From assembly GCA_002345925.1 (NCBI GenBank), contig DDWM01000009.1, positions 1 to 9,006 on the forward strand: a stretch of 9,006 bases of DNA, in the 5' to 3' direction. This document shows, one piece after another, positions 6,653 through 9,006 of the stretch. Origin of the DNA: Actinobacteria bacterium UBA2286. Lineage in GTDB: Bacteria; Actinomycetota; Coriobacteriia; Anaerosomatales; Anaerosomataceae. The first letter of the stretch is position 1; each line of letters begins with the position of its first letter. Position numbers and translations under genes: made by a program. The notes beneath the pieces are model-generated. The model was not told the DNA's origin. It did not search any database and saw nothing but the letters and a program-made list of their open reading frames with translations.

Positions 6653-9006
6653 TCATTCCTCCCAGACGGACCCCTCGCCGAGCAGCTCCTTGATCTCAGC
6701 GTGCAGCGATGATGAAGATGCATCCACGCGGTACTCTTCGGCCATCTTGAGAACCTTGGTCGCATCGGTGCCGACAAGCTTCACATGTACCCAATCCCGA
6801 CCGCTGTGATGCTTGAGTATCTCCTTGAACGCAGCTCCCCTGCCGTTGCTCAGCATCGATGCGTCGGCGCGCACCCACAAAGTCGCAGGCGGCTTCTCGA
6901 ATCGTCCCGTCGAGCTGAGTGGCTGCACTTCTTGCACCATCAGCTTGGTGCCGCGGTCAGAGGACTCGACTTTAGCGCGCACGCGCACTACCGCATCGAC
7001 TTTGAGCAAGTCGCGGAACTTATCGTACGTCTGCGGGAAGAGCACGCCTTCCATGGAGCCCTCAAGATCCTCCAGCACGAACGTTCCCATAAGTTTTCCG
7101 GCCTTGGTCGCGATTCGCTCGGCCTTGGTGACGATGCCCGCGAACCAGCCGATGGTCCCGTCACGCAGAGAATCCCCGTCGCCGAGCGACAACGTCCGGG
7201 CAGCCTTGATCGTATCAGCGATGTCTGACAGCGGATGGTCGCTGACGTAGATGCCGAGCATCTCCTTTTCGAAGGCGAGCAAAACGCCCTTGTCCCACTC
7301 GTCGCCATTGGGCGGAGGCGTCTCGTCGGCCATGCCGTGCTCTTCGGGCTCGAACATGTCGAACATCGAGACCTGGCCGCTCTCGGCATCCTTCTGACGC
7401 TTGAGGGCGCAGTCGACCGCGCCCTCCATGAGCTGCATCAGATGCTTGCGGGTATAGCCGGTGGACTCGAATGCGCCCGCTTTGATCAGCGCCTCAAGCG
7501 TCTTCTTGTTGAGCTGCCGCATGTCGACCCGGGCGCAGAAATCGTGGAGCGACGTGAACGGGCCGTCCGCTTTGCGCTCGGCGACGATGGTGTTGACGAT
7601 GCCCTCGCCGACGTTGCGAATACCAGCGAGCCCAAAGCGAATCGCACCCTCAACGGCGGTGAAGTCTTTACCCGAGGAGTTCACGTCCGGCGGCAGCACT
7701 TTGATGCCTGCGGTGTTGCACGCGGCGATGTATTTCACGATCGTCTCGGACTTGCCGGTGTAGCTTGTGAGGTTGGCCGCCATGTACTCCAGCGGGTAGT
7801 GCGCCTTCAGATACGCGGTCTGATATGACACGAGACCGTATGCTGCCGCGTGGCTTTTGTTGAAGGCGTACTGGGCGAACGCCTCGATGTCGGTCCAGAC
7901 CTTCTCGGCGATCTTGGGGTCGTACCCGCGACTTGCCGCACCCGAGATGAACTCGGGCTTGAGGCTGTCGACGATCGCCTGGATCTTCTTGCCCATACCC
8001 TTGCGGAGCTTGTCGGCTTTTGCCGCCGAGAAGCCACCCATCTCCATCGTCATGAGCATTGCCTGCTCCTGATACACGATGGCGCCGTACGTCTCTTCCA
8101 GGATGTACTTGATGCGCTCGTCGTAGTACGAGATGGCTTTGCGACCGTGCTTGCGCGCGATAAAGTCCGGGATCGAATCCATCGGGCCGGGACGATACAG
8201 CGCGACGACGGCGACGAGGTCGGCGAAGACTGTTGGTTTCAGGTCCTTCAAGACGCGCTTCATGCCCGGCGATTCAACCTGGAAGACGCCGTCTGTATCG
8301 GCGCGTTGCAGCAGATTGAAGGTGGCCTTGTCGTCCATGGGAATGGTCTCAAGGTCGATATCAACGCCATGGTTCTCGCGAATCGCCTTGACGGCCTTAG
8401 CCAGCACCGTGAGTGTTCTCAGGCCGAGGAAGTCCATCTTGAGCAGGCCGAGGTCGGCGATTACGTTGCCTTCGTACTGCGTGATGATGGAGCCGCCCTT
8501 GGTGTCGAGCTTCACCGGGGTGTAGCACGACAGCGGTTCTCGGCAAATGACGACTGCGGCGGCGTGAATGCCCTCGCCACGCGCCGTGCCCTCTAATGAG
8601 CGCGCTGCATCGACGATGCGCTTGGTGTCGCCACCGGTATCGTAGTCAGCCTTGAGATCGGAGTTGGTCGCGAGCGACCCCTCGATGGTGGCGTCGGGGC
8701 CTTCCTGAATCTGCTTGGCGATCTTGTCGGGCACGCCAAAGGGGTAGCCGAGCACACGTCCGGCGTCGCGGATGGCCGCTCGCGCTTTCATGGTGGAATA
8801 CGTCACGACCTGCGCGACACGATCCTCGCCGTACTTCTGCTTCACGTATTCGATGACGTCTAGGCGGCGCTCGTCGTCGAAGTCGATATCGATATCGGGC
8901 ATCTCCGTGCGCTCAGGGTTGAGGAAGCGCTCGAACAGCAACTTGTGCTCGAGGGGATCGAGACTCGTGATACCCAGGGCATAGCTGATGATCGAACCGG
9001 CGGCGC
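6653..9006 (-). CDS. dnaE: DNA polymerase III alpha subunit DnaE (3' part; N-terminus beyond window edge)
   Basis: DnaE is the replicative DNA polymerase of the C family, acting at the fork with the sliding clamp. The frame is open to the window edge, and 783 residues are visible, beginning AAGSIISYALGITSLDPLEHK. By comparison with a usual length near 1150, about 365 residues, including the PHP domain, are missing. The palm motif FLNPERTEMPDIDIDFDD (visible residues 27-44) holds the first two catalytic aspartates; a third is expected in the RPGPMDSIPDFIARKHGR region. YQEQAMLM and AYGLVSYQTAYLKAHYP mark the fingers. After these come the helix-hairpin-helix region (VLPPDVNSS to about 520), an internal clamp-binding motif QVSMF (544-548) and an OB fold starting near GTIGWFAGIVTKAERI. 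A short C-terminal domain ends in VWEE. The protein is DnaE, not PolC, since no internal exonuclease domain interrupts it. It is probably transcribed separately from the his operon, though readthrough is possible. Confidence 0.97.
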   Translation of the reverse strand, partial: AAGSIISYALGITSLDPLEHKLLFERFLNPERTEMPDIDIDFDDERRLDVIEYVKQKYGEDRVAQVVTYSTMKARAAIRDAGRVLGYPFGVPDKIAKQIQEGPDATIEGSLATNSDLKADYDTGGDTKRIVDAARSLEGTARGEGIHAAAVVICREPLSCYTPVKLDTKGGSIITQYEGNVIADLGLLKMDFLGLRTLTVLAKAVKAIRENHGVDIDLETIPMDDKATFNLLQRADTDGVFQVESPGMKRVLKDLKPTVFADLVAVVALYRPGPMDSIPDFIARKHGRKAISYYDERIKYILEETYGAIVYQEQAMLMTMEMGGFSAAKADKLRKGMGKKIQAIVDSLKPEFISGAASRGYDPKIAEKVWTDIEAFAQYAFNKSHAAAYGLVSYQTAYLKAHYPLEYMAANLTSYTGKSETIVKYIAACNTAGIKVLPPDVNSSGKDFTAVEGAIRFGLAGIRNVGEGIVNTIVAERKADGPFTSLHDFCARVDMRQLNKKTLEALIKAGAFESTGYTRKHLMQLMEGAVDCALKRQKDAESGQVSMFDMFEPEEHGMADETPPPNGDEWDKGVLLAFEKEMLGIYVSDHPLSDIADTIKAARTLSLGDGDSLRDGTIGWFAGIVTKAERIATKAGKLMGTFVLEDLEGSMEGVLFPQTYDKFRDLLKVDAVVRVRAKVESSDRGTKLMVQEVQPLSSTGRFEKPPATLWVRADASMLSNGRGAAFKEILKHHSGRDWVHVKLVGTDATKVLKMAEEYRVDASSSSLHAEIKELLGEGSVWEE

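Noticed and set aside
7850..8596. Plus-strand open frame of 248 codons opposite dnaE
   Set aside because: It mirrors the dnaE reading frame, has no ribosome site that I can see and no family motif.
8939..8941. TTG at 8941 as the dnaE start
   Set aside because: The frame continues upstream with conserved DnaE sequence (AAGSIISYALGITSLDPLEHK) to the window edge, so this TTG is an internal leucine codon.

Overview
The window is a densely packed, GC-rich bacterial chromosome segment read entirely from the minus strand. It holds the 3' two-thirds of dnaE (replicative DNA polymerase III alpha subunit) at the right edge, followed downstream (towards position 1) by a histidine biosynthesis operon in the order hisZ-hisG-hisD-hisC-hisB-hisH-hisA-hisF. 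hisF runs off the left edge. The only real intergenic stretch is the roughly 80 bases between the dnaE stop and the hisZ start. It carries a good sigma70-type promoter and a short leader, and I see no intrinsic terminator there. No stretch over 300 bases lacks a gene.

The eight his genes are almost contiguous: three junctions are 4-base ATGA/GTGA overlaps, and the others have gaps of 1, 3, about 3 (or 9) and 18 bases. Several Shine-Dalgarno sequences are written into the last codons of the preceding gene. This points to one translationally coupled transcript. Together the genes cover PRPP + ATP condensation (HisG with its regulatory partner HisZ), the IGP synthase step (HisH + HisF), the ProFAR isomerase (HisA), IGP dehydratase (HisB), histidinol-phosphate aminotransferase (HisC) and histidinol dehydrogenase (HisD). 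Missing from view are hisI/hisE (cyclohydrolase/pyrophosphohydrolase, probably beyond the left edge) and a histidinol-phosphate phosphatase. HisB here is the short monofunctional dehydratase.

The organism cannot be named from this sequence. High GC, AGGAGG-like ribosome sites, GTG starts, the short HisG/HisZ pair typical of Firmicutes and several other phyla, and a hisD-hisC-hisB order also common in Actinobacteria would suit a high-GC Gram-positive such as a member of the Coriobacteriia. This is a low-confidence inference.

I looked for an undescribed system and did not find one. Everything is explained by core metabolism and replication genes with their family motifs intact. The items worth a second look concern regulation (promoter and repeated TGAC motifs between dnaE and hisZ), start-site choice, and the HisRS-derived HisZ.
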